Made by a program: the position numbers and the translations under genes. From Peptostreptococcaceae bacterium VA2 (GTDB lineage: Bacteria > Bacillota > Clostridia > Peptostreptococcales > Peptostreptococcaceae): DNA of 64,000 bases. The stretch spans positions 124,001 to 188,000 of the forward strand of contig JMMB01000007.1 of the NCBI GenBank assembly GCA_000686145.1. The letters run 5' to 3'. Positions 1 through 7,693 of the stretch are shown piece by piece; within the stretch, counting starts at the first letter, position 1, and every line of letters starts with the position of its first letter. A model generated the notes under the pieces. That model made no database searches, was not told where the DNA came from, and worked only from the letters and a program-made list of their open reading frames with translations.

Positions 1-487
1 CAGGAATCTTATGCTGTTCTGTAGTTGCTAGTATAAATATAACATATGATGGTGGCTCTTCTAATGTTTTTAAAAGAGCATTAAATGCACCTTGAGATAA
101 CATATGTACCTCATCTATTATATACACCTTATACTTTGACTTCGTAGGTGAATATTTTACATTTTCTCTAAGTTCTCTTATATCATCTACACTATTATTA
201 GATGCAGCATCTATCTCTATGACATCCATTATATTATCATTTAATATATCTTTACATACATCACACACGTTGCAAGGTTCTTGATTAATACTATTTATGC
301 AGTTTACAGCTCTAGCAAATATTTTAGCTGTAGATGTCTTACCTGTTCCCCTAGTACCTGAAAATAAATATGCATGTCCAACATTATTGTTTTCTATTTG
401 GTTCTTTAACGTTCTTGTAATATGCTCTTGTCCAACAACATCTTCAAAATTCTGAGGTCTATACGCTCTATATAATGCCTTATGCAT
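1..487 (-). CDS. dnaX: DNA polymerase III subunit gamma/tau, 5' part only
   Basis: N-terminal 162 codons of the clamp-loader ATPase subunit; the gene continues past the left window edge. The translated product starts MHKALYRAYRPQNF and shows the Walker A motif GTRGTGKTS near residue 45, a zinc-binding cysteine cluster (C64 followed by CNVCDVC) and a Walker B/DExH-like IIDEVHML near residue 127, then LLKTLEEPP, all diagnostic of DnaX. It loads the DnaN sliding clamp on primed DNA. A good ribosome binding site (AAGGAGAG) lies 8 bases before the ATG at 487. It follows the SRP RNA gene on the same strand, the usual clostridial and Bacillus order tadA, scRNA, dnaX. Identity is certain; only the C-terminus cannot be judged. 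Confidence 0.97.
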   Translation of the reverse strand, partial: MHKALYRAYRPQNFEDVVGQEHITRTLKNQIENNNVGHAYLFSGTRGTGKTSTAKIFARAVNCINSINQEPCNVCDVCKDILNDNIMDVIEIDAASNNSVDDIRELRENVKYSPTKSKYKVYIIDEVHMLSQGAFNALLKTLEEPPSYVIFILATTEQHKIP

Positions 488-725
488 TTTTATCTCTCCT
501 TAATAAAAAAGTATTCTATTGAATCTCTATAAATGAACACTTTCTTAAATCATATTTCTATAAATTATAATTTTTCATGTAACATAAAAAAGTCTACTCA
601 ATATATTATTTTTTCCAACATATTCAAATATTATATCATTTTATCATAATATAATTTTATCATATTAATTATTAATATATTTTTTATATTATTATTAGTT
701 TTATTGAATTTTAAAGTTTTGTTAA

Positions 726-757
726 ATAAAAAAAATCCCTTAAAATTAAGAGATTTG
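726..757 (-). terminator. Terminator after the SRP RNA gene
   Basis: On the minus strand a 9-bp hairpin with one mismatch (arms AAATCTCTT and AAGGGATTT) is followed by a run of T. It lies just 3' of the SRP RNA and separates it from dnaX. Confidence 0.75.
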
Positions 758-774
758 TTTTTTATATATTTAAA

Positions 775-1042
775 TGCTGTACACCATCTATTGACTTACT
801 TCCATAGGCGTTACCTAAACAGTTAGCTCAACTTAGGCACCCCCGCGGCACACGAAAGTGATCACTTACCGCTGCTTCCTTCCGGATCTCACGGGGTTTA
901 TGAGCTTTCATTGCGCAGGACCTAAGCATCAACACCACTTATTTAGGGCAGCCCTACAAAAGATAAGCCTCTAGATGGAATTCAATCCTGCTATAGCGGA
1001 TTGCAGGTTACAGGGCACCGCTACCTCCCCATCTAGTACAGC
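775..1042 (-). ncRNA. ffs: Signal recognition particle RNA, large (Alu-containing) form
   Basis: About 268 nt. On the minus strand the 5' end has the classic Gram-positive SRP start GCTGTACTAGATGGGGAGGT with GGTGCCCTGTAACC (Alu domain), and the centre carries the Ffh-binding domain with GGAAGGAAGCAGC, the near-invariant tetraloop and asymmetric-loop region of helix 8. The 3' end GTACAGCA pairs with the 5' end. It is the RNA scaffold of the protein-targeting particle that works with Ffh and FtsY at the membrane. It sits between tRNA-Ser and dnaX as in Bacillus and Clostridioides. The ends are placed by terminal pairing and may be off by a few bases. Confidence 0.96.
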
Positions 1043-1070
1043 AAAATTACAACCATATTTAAATGTCCTC

Positions 1071-1162
<92 letters not shown>

Positions 1163-1166
1163 TTAG

Positions 1167-1619
1167 TTATCTTTTCCTTAAACCTTTAAAAAATTCCTGT
1201 AATATTTTAGAACAGTCCTCTTTTAAAACTCCAAAAGAAACTTCTACGTTATTATCTTCATAATAATCTATTTTAAATTCATGTTGTTTTTCTGTATATG
1301 AATTTTTTATATGCTTAGTTCCTATTATAAGTTTTTTTATCCTTGAATTTACTATAGCTCCACTACACATAATGCATGGCTCCATAGTTACATATAAATC
1401 ACAATTAGCAAGTCTCCAACCACCTAAATTTTGTGCTGCTTGTTTTATAGCTAGTATTTCAGCATGAGCAGTACAATCATTTAATGTTTCAGTAAGATTG
1501 TGCCCTCTACCTATAATTTCGCCATCCTTAACTACTACAGCTCCAATAGGTGTTTCTTTTTTGTCAAATGCTTTATATGATTCTTTTAATGCTTCGTTCA
1601 TATAGAATGTTTTTTCCAT
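1167..1619 (-). CDS. tadA: tRNA-specific adenosine deaminase
   Basis: Zinc-dependent deaminase that converts A34 to inosine in the anticodon of tRNA-Arg(ACG). The 150-residue protein has the cytidine/deoxycytidylate deaminase fold signature: HAE (H52, E54) and PCxxC (C82, C85), the zinc ligands and the catalytic glutamate. Length is normal for TadA. The C-terminal third is less conserved than in Bacillus, without an obvious N-x-x-x-x-x-N-H element, but the active site is intact. The ATG at 1619 follows a TAGGAGG-like site. It lies directly upstream of tRNA-Ser and the SRP RNA, the standard neighbourhood. A general cytidine-type deaminase is the alternative, but the location favours TadA. Confidence 0.92.
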   Translation of the reverse strand: MEKTFYMNEALKESYKAFDKKETPIGAVVVKDGEIIGRGHNLTETLNDCTAHAEILAIKQAAQNLGGWRLANCDLYVTMEPCIMCSGAIVNSRIKKLIIGTKHIKNSYTEKQHEFKIDYYEDNNVEVSFGVLKEDCSKILQEFFKGLRKR

Positions 1620-1710
1620 ATTTCCTCCTAAAACTTATAACAACTCTATCTTATCATAGTTTATTTTATAATTCAACTTAATTTTTTGTAATTTATATAT
1701 CATATTTTCA

Positions 1711-2685
1711 TTATATATACTTTATATAATAATACAAACCTTTACTTATAATATATCTACTTTTCATAATAATACAATCTATTATAAATAGATATTCAGT
1801 AAAAAAATTAGTCCATATAGTATACGCTAATTTTTTTATTAGAACTTTTAATTTATTTTTATAAGATTTTTGTGAAGCATTTTTTATCATTAGTCCTACT
1901 AGTGTAAGAATTATCGGTCCTGCATAAGTCTTTAGTACAAGCATTACACCCTCAATGCCACTACTACCAACTACATATCCTAAAAATCCTACACACGTTA
2001 GTATTAACGCTATATAGGCTAAAGTATATGCCACTATATCTGATTTGAAAAATTTAAAAGAAAGATTTTTATTATTTTTTCTAAATACTAGATATTCATA
2101 TATAAGTACTACTATCTTTCCATTTAAACCAAAGTTATTCGCTATTATATCATAAACTATATATCCTGCATCCTTAATACCAGCTTTTTCTAGTAATTCT
2201 GCAGATGCTATTAACTGTATAGCTACTGATACTAATATATACGATAAAGCTATAAATATAGTCGCTATTATCATTGCTTTTGGAAAATTTTTTTTAGGAT
2301 TTTCAATTTGCATTATATATGTTCCTGTAACCTCTGATCCTGAAACAGCAAATAATGGCTAAGAAAATGTAGAAAAATAACTTACTCCAAAGTCAGACAC
2401 TACAGTTTCTACTGCAAATTTTGTAGCAGAAGATGTTCCCGAAAAATATCCTACAAATACCCATTTTCACCCAATTAACTGGTTTATCCAAAAATATAGC
2501 CCGCTTCCTTTATCTTGGTTAACAGATGTCCTTTCTGCCATAGTTCCACATAATGGTAATAACTATAATCCAAGAAAGTATGGCTGCTGGGCCCAAATAA
2601 ACTGCATTACTTACTATATTCCCAAATCAGAATGTAGGAACAAATATAATCATTACTAATGCCATAATTTTTTATTTCCACCCAT
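1711..2685 (-). pseudogene. Decayed amino-acid permease (APC superfamily)
   Basis: Remains of a 12-helix amino-acid/polyamine permease. A good AAAGGAGATAACAAC site precedes ATG 2685 (MGGNKK), but the frame is then broken: a shift within the first 10 codons, a TGA in place of a sense codon near 2640 (VPTF-stop-FGN), another shift near 2540, a TGA near 2471 (LIG-stop-KW) and a TAG near 2360 (TFS-stop-PLF). The recognisable pieces are VYLGPAA, NQDKGSGLYFWINQ, VSGSEVTGTYIMQIENPKKNF and several hydrophobic segments. About 325 codons remain against roughly 470 in the family, so an internal deletion is also likely, and the tail after about residue 160 of the last open piece looks like read-through. 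The leader is a lysine-type T-box, so the lost transporter probably carried lysine or a related amino acid (inference). Several independent lesions make sequencing error unlikely. Confidence 0.85.
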
Positions 2686-2738
2686 GTTGTTATCTCCTTT
2701 TGTATTTTTTAGTATGATTCATTTAAAGCCTTTAAACT

Positions 2739-2862
2739 ACTTAATATTTACAGTAATTTGTATTTTACAAATTACTGTAAATATTAAGTAAAAATATAAA
2801 TCCGCGGTACCGCTCTTATTGATAAGTGACCAATAATATAGATACGCAAATTAAATATAAAT
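2739..2862 (-). promoter_or_regulatory. Truncated second T-box module (antiterminator plus terminator)
   Basis: Reading the minus strand: a small hairpin (TTATTG/CAATAA), then AAGAGCGGTACCGCGGAT, which matches the T-box sequence, then a perfect 24-bp inverted repeat with a 3-nt loop (2739-2762 and 2766-2789) in the terminator position. No stem I or specifier loop precedes it. It parallels the 3' part of the complete leader just upstream (AATAAGAG-GGTA--GCGGAT shared), so it appears to be a partial tandem copy. The tRNA-end-pairing bases read CGGT where UGGN is expected, so it may not sense tRNA. Confidence 0.7.
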
Positions 2863-2879
2863 AATATATTTTTATATAA

Positions 2880-3105
2880 AAAAAGCCTCTTGGTTATAAA
2901 AACCAAGAGACGAATTTATCCGCATTACCACTCTTATTGGTAAGTATACTTACCATCTAAAACTCTTAAGGCGAGAACACTCATTCCCTTACTATTTTTT
3001 CAGGTAATCTTTTCCAAATCTCTTTTCACAATAAGCTTTATTGTTAGGCTCACACCAAACCCTAGCTCGCTGAAAATCCATTTAATGTTACTCCCTTTTT
3101 CTAAG
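2880..3105 (-). promoter_or_regulatory. T-box riboswitch, lysine specifier (AAG)
   Basis: On the minus strand the leader has AGTA on the 5' side of the specifier loop, the stem I apical motif GCGAGCTAGGGTTTGGTG, the specifier region GAA-AAG-A (AAG at 3009-3011), a stem III hairpin, the T-box AAGAGTGGTAATGCGG, and a terminator (CTCTTGGTT/AACCAAGAG plus T-run at 2880-2912). The arrangement superimposes on the serS leader, where the same position reads GAA-TCT-A. UGGU would pair with an ACCA tRNA end; the tRNA-Lys in this window does end ACCA. Downstream is the dead permease. The specifier was assigned by alignment to the serS leader, so lysine is likely but not proven. Confidence 0.8.
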
Positions 3106-3220
3106 AATCTAACTTTATTTTTTTGTTTAAAGTAATTATAATTACCTTTCCAAACAATGTAAACTATTTCTTAAAAAATTATTATTTTTAAATTTTTTAA
3201 ACTATATGTTAAATTAAATC

Positions 3221-4504
3221 TTATAATTCATTCTTTTTTATAACATCTACACCCATGTAAGGTCTTAATAGTTCTGGAACTATTACAGATCCATCAGCTT
3301 GTTGGTAGTTTTCTAATATAGCAGCTAAACTTCTTCCTACTGCTAATCCTGATCCGTTTAATGTATGAACATATTCAGCTTTAGATTTTTTATCTCTTTT
3401 AAATCTTACTCCAGCTCTTCTAGCTTGGAAGTCTTCAAAGTTTGAACAAGAAGATATTTCAACATATCTATTATAACTTGGCATCCATACTTCTAAGTCA
3501 TATTTAAATGCAGCAGTAAATCCTAAATCTCCTGTACATATTCTAACTACTCTGTATGGTAATCCTAACATTTGTAACATTTTTTCTGCATCATTAGTTA
3601 ATTTTTCTAACTCATTATAAGATTCTTCTGGAGCAACAAATTTAACTAACTCAACTTTATTAAATTGATGTTGTCTTACTAATCCTCTAGTATCTCTACC
3701 TGCAGATCCTGCTTCTGATCTGAAACATGGAGTATATGCACAATATTTTATAGGTAATTGATCTATTGATAATATTTCATCTCTATGTATATTTGTTACT
3801 GGTACTTCTGCTGTTGGTACTAAGAAATAATCTAACCCTTCTAATTTAAACATATCTTCTTCAAACTTAGGTAATTGTCCCGTTCCTACAAAACTAGTTC
3901 TGTTAGCCATGAAAGGTGGTAAAACTTCAGTATATCCATGCTCATCTGTATGAGTGTTTAAGAAGAAGTTTATTAAAGCTCTTTCAAGTCTTGCTCCTAA
4001 TCCTTTGTATAAAGTAAATCTTGAACCAGTTATTTTTCCAGCTGTTTCAAAATCTAATATTCCAAGTCCTGTTCCTAAATCCCAGTGAGCTTTTTCTTCA
4101 AAATCAAACTTTGGAGTCTCTCCCCAAGTTCTTACTTCAACATTGTCATCATCAGTTGTTCCTTGAGGAACATCTGGATGAGGAACATTAGGTATTCTCA
4201 TTAATCTATATTCCATATCTGCTTCTACAGCTCTAACTTTTTCATCTATTGCTTTTATTTTATCTGATAATTCTTTTAGTGTAGCTTTCGCTTCTTCTAC
4301 ATTTTTACCTTCTTTTGCAAGTTGAGGTATTTTCTTAGATTCAACATTTAACTCATTTTTCATTACTTCAACTTCTTTAAGTAACTCTCTTCTTTCATCA
4401 TCTAATTCAAGTACTGCATCAAGATCGAATTCTTTTTCTCCTCTTCTATCCATTGCTTTTTTAATATCTTCTAAATTTTCTCTTATTCTTTTAACCTCTA
4501 ACAT
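3221..4504 (-). CDS. serS: Seryl-tRNA synthetase
   Basis: Class II aminoacyl-tRNA synthetase that charges tRNA-Ser (and tRNA-Sec). The 427-residue protein has the N-terminal antiparallel coiled-coil arm that contacts the tRNA long variable arm (about residues 25-100, rich in K and E), then the catalytic core: motif 2 [20 protein letters not shown] near residue 265-280 and motif 3 [16 protein letters not shown] near residue 385. Length is normal. ATG 4504 follows GGAGGAAT on the minus strand. It is a single gene controlled by a serine T-box leader about 270 bases upstream (4772-5005), so expression should rise when uncharged tRNA-Ser accumulates. Confidence 0.98.
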   Translation of the reverse strand: MLEVKRIRENLEDIKKAMDRRGEKEFDLDAVLELDDERRELLKEVEVMKNELNVESKKIPQLAKEGKNVEEAKATLKELSDKIKAIDEKVRAVEADMEYRLMRIPNVPHPDVPQGTTDDDNVEVRTWGETPKFDFEEKAHWDLGTGLGILDFETAGKITGSRFTLYKGLGARLERALINFFLNTHTDEHGYTEVLPPFMANRTSFVGTGQLPKFEEDMFKLEGLDYFLVPTAEVPVTNIHRDEILSIDQLPIKYCAYTPCFRSEAGSAGRDTRGLVRQHQFNKVELVKFVAPEESYNELEKLTNDAEKMLQMLGLPYRVVRICTGDLGFTAAFKYDLEVWMPSYNRYVEISSCSNFEDFQARRAGVRFKRDKKSKAEYVHTLNGSGLAVGRSLAAILENYQQADGSVIVPELLRPYMGVDVIKKNEL

Positions 4505-4771
4505 TTTCTATTCCTCCTATTTATTTTATATTTTCGCTATGTTTATCGTTTTTATTTGTTAAAATTCGCTTATTAGTACTAATAAACCCTTTTCTTAACT
4601 TTAATACTTATTTTAAAAATATAGTATTTTACTTAATAATTCAGTAAATACAGCTTGTAAAATTCTTTTATTTACCTTTTCTCATAAAAAGTTTGCGCTT
4701 ACTTTTTATAAATTTATATTTTATTATTAATAATATTTTTCAATACATGTATTATAAACTTAGTTAATTGT

Positions 4772-5005
4772 AATAAAAAAAGACCCTCGTATCCCTTATA
4801 AAAGGGACGAAAGTCTTAATCCGCGTTGCCACCCTAATTGATTATATAAAATATAATCCTCTCAGTCCTGTAACGTAGGTATACGTCTAATCTTACTGTT
4901 ATTTCCGATTAGAAGCTCCGGAATAGATTCAAAAACCATTGTAATGAGTTCTCACCAACCACTCACTCTCTGAATACAAACTTGTTTCTTACTAATTTCC
5001 TTCAA
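4772..5005 (-). promoter_or_regulatory. T-box riboswitch upstream of serS, serine specifier (UCU)
   Basis: Minus strand: AGTA, CAGAGAGTGAGTGGTTGGTG (stem I apical region), specifier GAA-TCT-A with TCT at 4925-4927, stem III hairpin (GATTATA/TATAATC), T-box AGGGTGGCAACGCGG, and terminator with arms around CCCTT/AAGGG and a T-run at 4777-4783. TGGC complements GCCA, the 3' end of the tRNA-Ser encoded at 1071-1162. All expected elements are present. Confidence 0.93.
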
Positions 5006-5110
5006 AGCTTTTCAACTATTTGTCTTATTTGATATTCATTATATTATATATATTAACAACTTTCAATAGTATTATTCTATATTTTTATTTATTTTTATTT
5101 TATATTTTCA

Positions 5111-5308
5111 TTACTTGTTATTACTCGAGTTATTTGTATAATATGCTATCCTATGTAAAAATAGTACAATTATTTTATTTTCATCAAATTTCATCTTTAC
5201 TCTTTCTATTACAGCAAAGTATACTTCCCAATAATCATTAGTGTAAACCCAAGGTCTTCCAACAATTTGAACAGTATTATTTTCTATAGAATTAATTCCT
5301 ATTGTTGT
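5111..5308 (-). pseudogene. C-terminal remnant of an MscS-family mechanosensitive channel
   Basis: The open minus-strand frame carries NTVQIVGRPWVYTNDYWEV followed by YFAVIERVKMKFDENKI, the conserved C-terminal domain of small-conductance mechanosensitive channels (RPWV.T.DYW, then a helix ending in FDE..I). Only about 60 residues match; the pore-forming helices are missing, and the expected IPFPQR-type end has decayed to VLFLHR. The 5' side abuts an IS3-family fragment on the other strand at about 5308-5315, so insertion and deletion probably removed the rest. Nothing suggests it is expressed. Confidence 0.65.
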
Positions 5309-5310
5309 TT

Positions 5311-5523
5311 TTGCATCTTTCTTTGCGCATTTTAAAGATGAAGTTATTCTTAATAAATGTAGCACTTTATATGAAGTAATAAATGAAATAGATGATTATA
5401 TGGATTATTACAATAATAATAGATATCAATGGAATTTAAACAAGATGACTCCTGTACAATACAGAAATCATCTTGTCTATTAGAAATACCTTTTTTAAAT
5501 TTGTCCCTGACAAAGGGTACATT
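5311..5523 (+). mobile_element. 3' end of an IS3-family insertion sequence (transposase remnant)
   Basis: From about 5316 the plus strand reads FFAHFKDEVILNKC..., then YYNNNRYQWNLNKMTPVQYR and stop at 5481-5483: the C-terminus of the IS3-family OrfB integrase, including the region after the catalytic glutamate (H.KDE) and the hallmark YN..R.QW.L..MTP..YR. About 55 codons survive. The bases after the stop (TTTGTCCCTGACAAAGGGTA, 5499-5518) look like the terminal inverted repeat. The left end and the rest of the transposase are absent, so the element is dead. Confidence 0.8.
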
Positions 5524-5599
5524 TTATAGAATTAGTACTTTTTTATTAATTTATTAAATTCTAAGCTAAAGTAAGTTAGATATATAATTTAATTGTTTT

Positions 5600-6805
5600 C
5601 TAACTAGCGCGTGGTAATATATCTTGTTTATCATCAATCTTTGGCTGCTTTATTGTAGCCATTATTACTATTGATATTACACAAAGTACTGCTATTACCA
5701 TAAAAGTTGCTTTAAATCCTCCAGTTAATTGAGCTATCATTGAACCTAAAATAGCTCCTAAACCGAAACCTTGATATATTACACCATAGTTTTTACTATG
5801 ATTTTTAAACCCAAAGAAATCACCTACGATTACAGGAAATATTGTAATATTTCCTCCAAAACAAAACGCTACAGCTGCAACTGATGCAAAGTATAAAGAG
5901 TAATTTAATGTTGCAAAATTAAGAACAAGTACTGCAACTAATGTTACTGATAATGCAAATATTACAAGTTTAATTCTTCCTAACTTATCAGATAATGCTC
6001 CTAATATAAGTCTCCCTGAAGTATTGAAAATAGCTACCATGGCTACTGCATTCGCAGCTACTTCTGGAGTAAGGTTAGCTAATTGTACACCAATATCTTT
6101 AACTATACCTATAAGGTATAGACCACTCATACAAGCTGTAAAGAATACTATAAATAATAAGTAAGCTTGTTTTGTTCTTAAAAATTCCTTAAAAGTAAAA
6201 TCATTTGAAGATTTAGTATTATCTACTACAACGTCTGCAACTGGTGCATCCTTTAAAAATTGAGATCCTATAAGTATTAAAACTAAAACAATAACTCCCC
6301 AATATAAGAATGTCTCAGAAACACCTTTTGAAGATATAAGAGCTCCATTAATATACTTAAAAACTATACTACTAGTACCAAAAGCACCTACACATAAACC
6401 TGATATAAGTCCTTTTTTCTCTGGAAACCACTTTAGACAATTAGATAATGTCATCATATAAGCTATTCCGTTAGAAATACCTACCACTAAACCTATAGTT
6501 AAATATAACATAATTAAACTATTTACTTTTGATGTTAATATAAGCCCTACTCCTAATACAATGCCTACAATTCCTGTAACCTTTTTAATTCCTAATTTTT
6601 CTTGTAGTTTTGATGTAAACAAGGTCCCAACAGCTAATGCTAATGAAAATATTGAAAATGTTATTGCAATCTGACTAATTTCCCATCCAAACTTATCGCT
6701 AAGTGGTTGGTTGAATAAACTCCAAGTATAAACACTTCCAAGGGCAAATTGTGTCATTATTGTCCCTAACAGAATTAATAATCTATTGTTTGATTTTTTT
6801 TGCAT
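5600..6805 (-). CDS. MFS transporter, oxalate/formate antiporter (OFA) family
   Basis: A 401-residue inner-membrane carrier with 12 predicted helices in two halves of six, joined by a charged loop near residues 190-215 (DAPVADVVVDNTKSSND). The N-terminal helix (GTIMTQFALGSVYTWSLFNQ) and the FGW motif after it are typical of the OFA branch that includes OxlT and the E. coli pyruvate carrier YhjX. MFS motif A appears as GTLFTSKLQEKLGIKK. It lies 160 bases after the LytTR regulator gene on the same strand, with strong palindromes in the gap. By analogy with YhjX, which is controlled by a LytTR system, pyruvate or a similar small monocarboxylate is the best guess for substrate. ATG 6805 follows GGAGGGT. 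Family assignment is firm, substrate is inferred. Confidence 0.85.
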   Translation of the reverse strand: MQKKSNNRLLILLGTIMTQFALGSVYTWSLFNQPLSDKFGWEISQIAITFSIFSLALAVGTLFTSKLQEKLGIKKVTGIVGIVLGVGLILTSKVNSLIMLYLTIGLVVGISNGIAYMMTLSNCLKWFPEKKGLISGLCVGAFGTSSIVFKYINGALISSKGVSETFLYWGVIVLVLILIGSQFLKDAPVADVVVDNTKSSNDFTFKEFLRTKQAYLLFIVFFTACMSGLYLIGIVKDIGVQLANLTPEVAANAVAMVAIFNTSGRLILGALSDKLGRIKLVIFALSVTLVAVLVLNFATLNYSLYFASVAAVAFCFGGNITIFPVIVGDFFGFKNHSKNYGVIYQGFGLGAILGSMIAQLTGGFKATFMVIAVLCVISIVIMATIKQPKIDDKQDILPRAS

Positions 6806-6845
6806 CTTATACCCTCCATTAATTAATTTTAATTATATTAAACTT

Positions 6846-6947
6846 CTAATATATAGTAATAATAATTATATAATAATTATTACTATATATTAGGATAATT
6901 GAATGAAAGGTATTAAATACTACCCCAAATACATATAGTATGTATTT
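6846..6947. promoter_or_regulatory. Two palindromes between lytR-like gene and MFS carrier gene
   Basis: 6846-6893 is a 48-bp inverted repeat with a single central mismatch (arms CTAATATATAGTAATAAT / ATTATTACTATATATTAG). 6927-6947 is a second one, AAATACATA-TAG-TATGTATTT. Neither has a T-run placed for termination, and they occupy the promoter region of the carrier gene, so operator function for the adjacent regulator is plausible, although LytTR proteins normally bind direct repeats. Confidence 0.45.
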
Positions 6948-6966
6948 AGTTATCTAAAAATTTTTA

Positions 6967-7692
6967 TTAAACATTTATAAGCACTTTAAATTCTTTACTT
7001 TTGCTTCTACTAACAGGTACAATATAATCTATATCCTCTAGCCTCAAATCATAGGTATTGTTAAACCTTGGAACTATTTCTTTAATTTTATTTATATTTA
7101 CTATATAAGATCTATGACATTTAAAAAATTGACTTTTCGGTAACGTATTGTAAAATTCAGCTATTCCCATATTTACAGAATACTCATCATCTTTAGTTAC
7201 TACATAAGTTATTCTTTCCTGAGCGACACAATAACAAACCTGTTCTAAATCAATTACTATAAATTTTTCATTTTTCCATAAGTTTATTTTTCTCGATACA
7301 CTATCTTTATTGTACTTTTCCTTTATTTTAGTTTTATTATAACTATCTTGAAGCTTTTTTAACATACTTACTATTCTTGATTCTTCATATGGCTTTAATA
7401 TATAATCAAAAGCTTCAATATCAAAAGCTTCAATAGCATATTCCTCATAAGCAGTAATAAAAACTATATATGGTTTTTTAGAAAATCTACTAATAATTTT
7501 TGCAAGTGCCATTCCATCTAATGAAGATATATTTATATCTAAAAAAATTACATCTATTTCTTGTTGCATAAATTTAAATACATCTAGTCCATCTTCAAAT
7601 TCTCCAACTATCTCAATATCACTAAAATTTTCTATATAATATTTTAACTCTCTTCTAGCTAAAAATTCATCTTCAACTATTATTCCTAGCAT
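6967..7692 (-). CDS. Response regulator with LytTR DNA-binding domain
   Basis: A 241-residue regulator: receiver domain in residues 1-120 with the acidic pocket (E7, D8), phospho-acceptor D52 in FLDINI, a conserved T of FITAYEEYA and K of ILKPYEE; then a LytTR domain from about residue 135 to the end, including CHRSYIVNINKIKEI, the signature of that DNA-binding fold. It receives phosphate from the LytS-type kinase encoded 1 base upstream and should bind DNA near its target promoters, most likely the adjacent MFS carrier gene. Homologous pairs are LytSR, BtsSR and YpdAB. Start ATG 7692 lies right after the kinase stop codon, indicating translational coupling. Confidence 0.93.
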   Translation of the reverse strand: MLGIIVEDEFLARRELKYYIENFSDIEIVGEFEDGLDVFKFMQQEIDVIFLDINISSLDGMALAKIISRFSKKPYIVFITAYEEYAIEAFDIEAFDYILKPYEESRIVSMLKKLQDSYNKTKIKEKYNKDSVSRKINLWKNEKFIVIDLEQVCYCVAQERITYVVTKDDEYSVNMGIAEFYNTLPKSQFFKCHRSYIVNINKIKEIVPRFNNTYDLRLEDIDYIVPVSRSKSKEFKVLINV

Positions 7693-7693
7693 A

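Noticed and set aside
1711-2685. Sequencing error as the cause of the broken permease
   Set aside because: At least three in-frame stops and two shifts plus missing length indicate real decay.
2739-2789. 24-bp perfect inverted repeat as a MITE or transposon end
   Set aside because: It directly follows a T-box sequence on the minus strand and is better explained as the terminator of that module.
5020-5241. 73-codon plus-strand frame, very hydrophobic
   Set aside because: It is AT-rich sequence antisense to the mscS remnant, with no ribosome site; composition alone gives F, I, L and Y codons.
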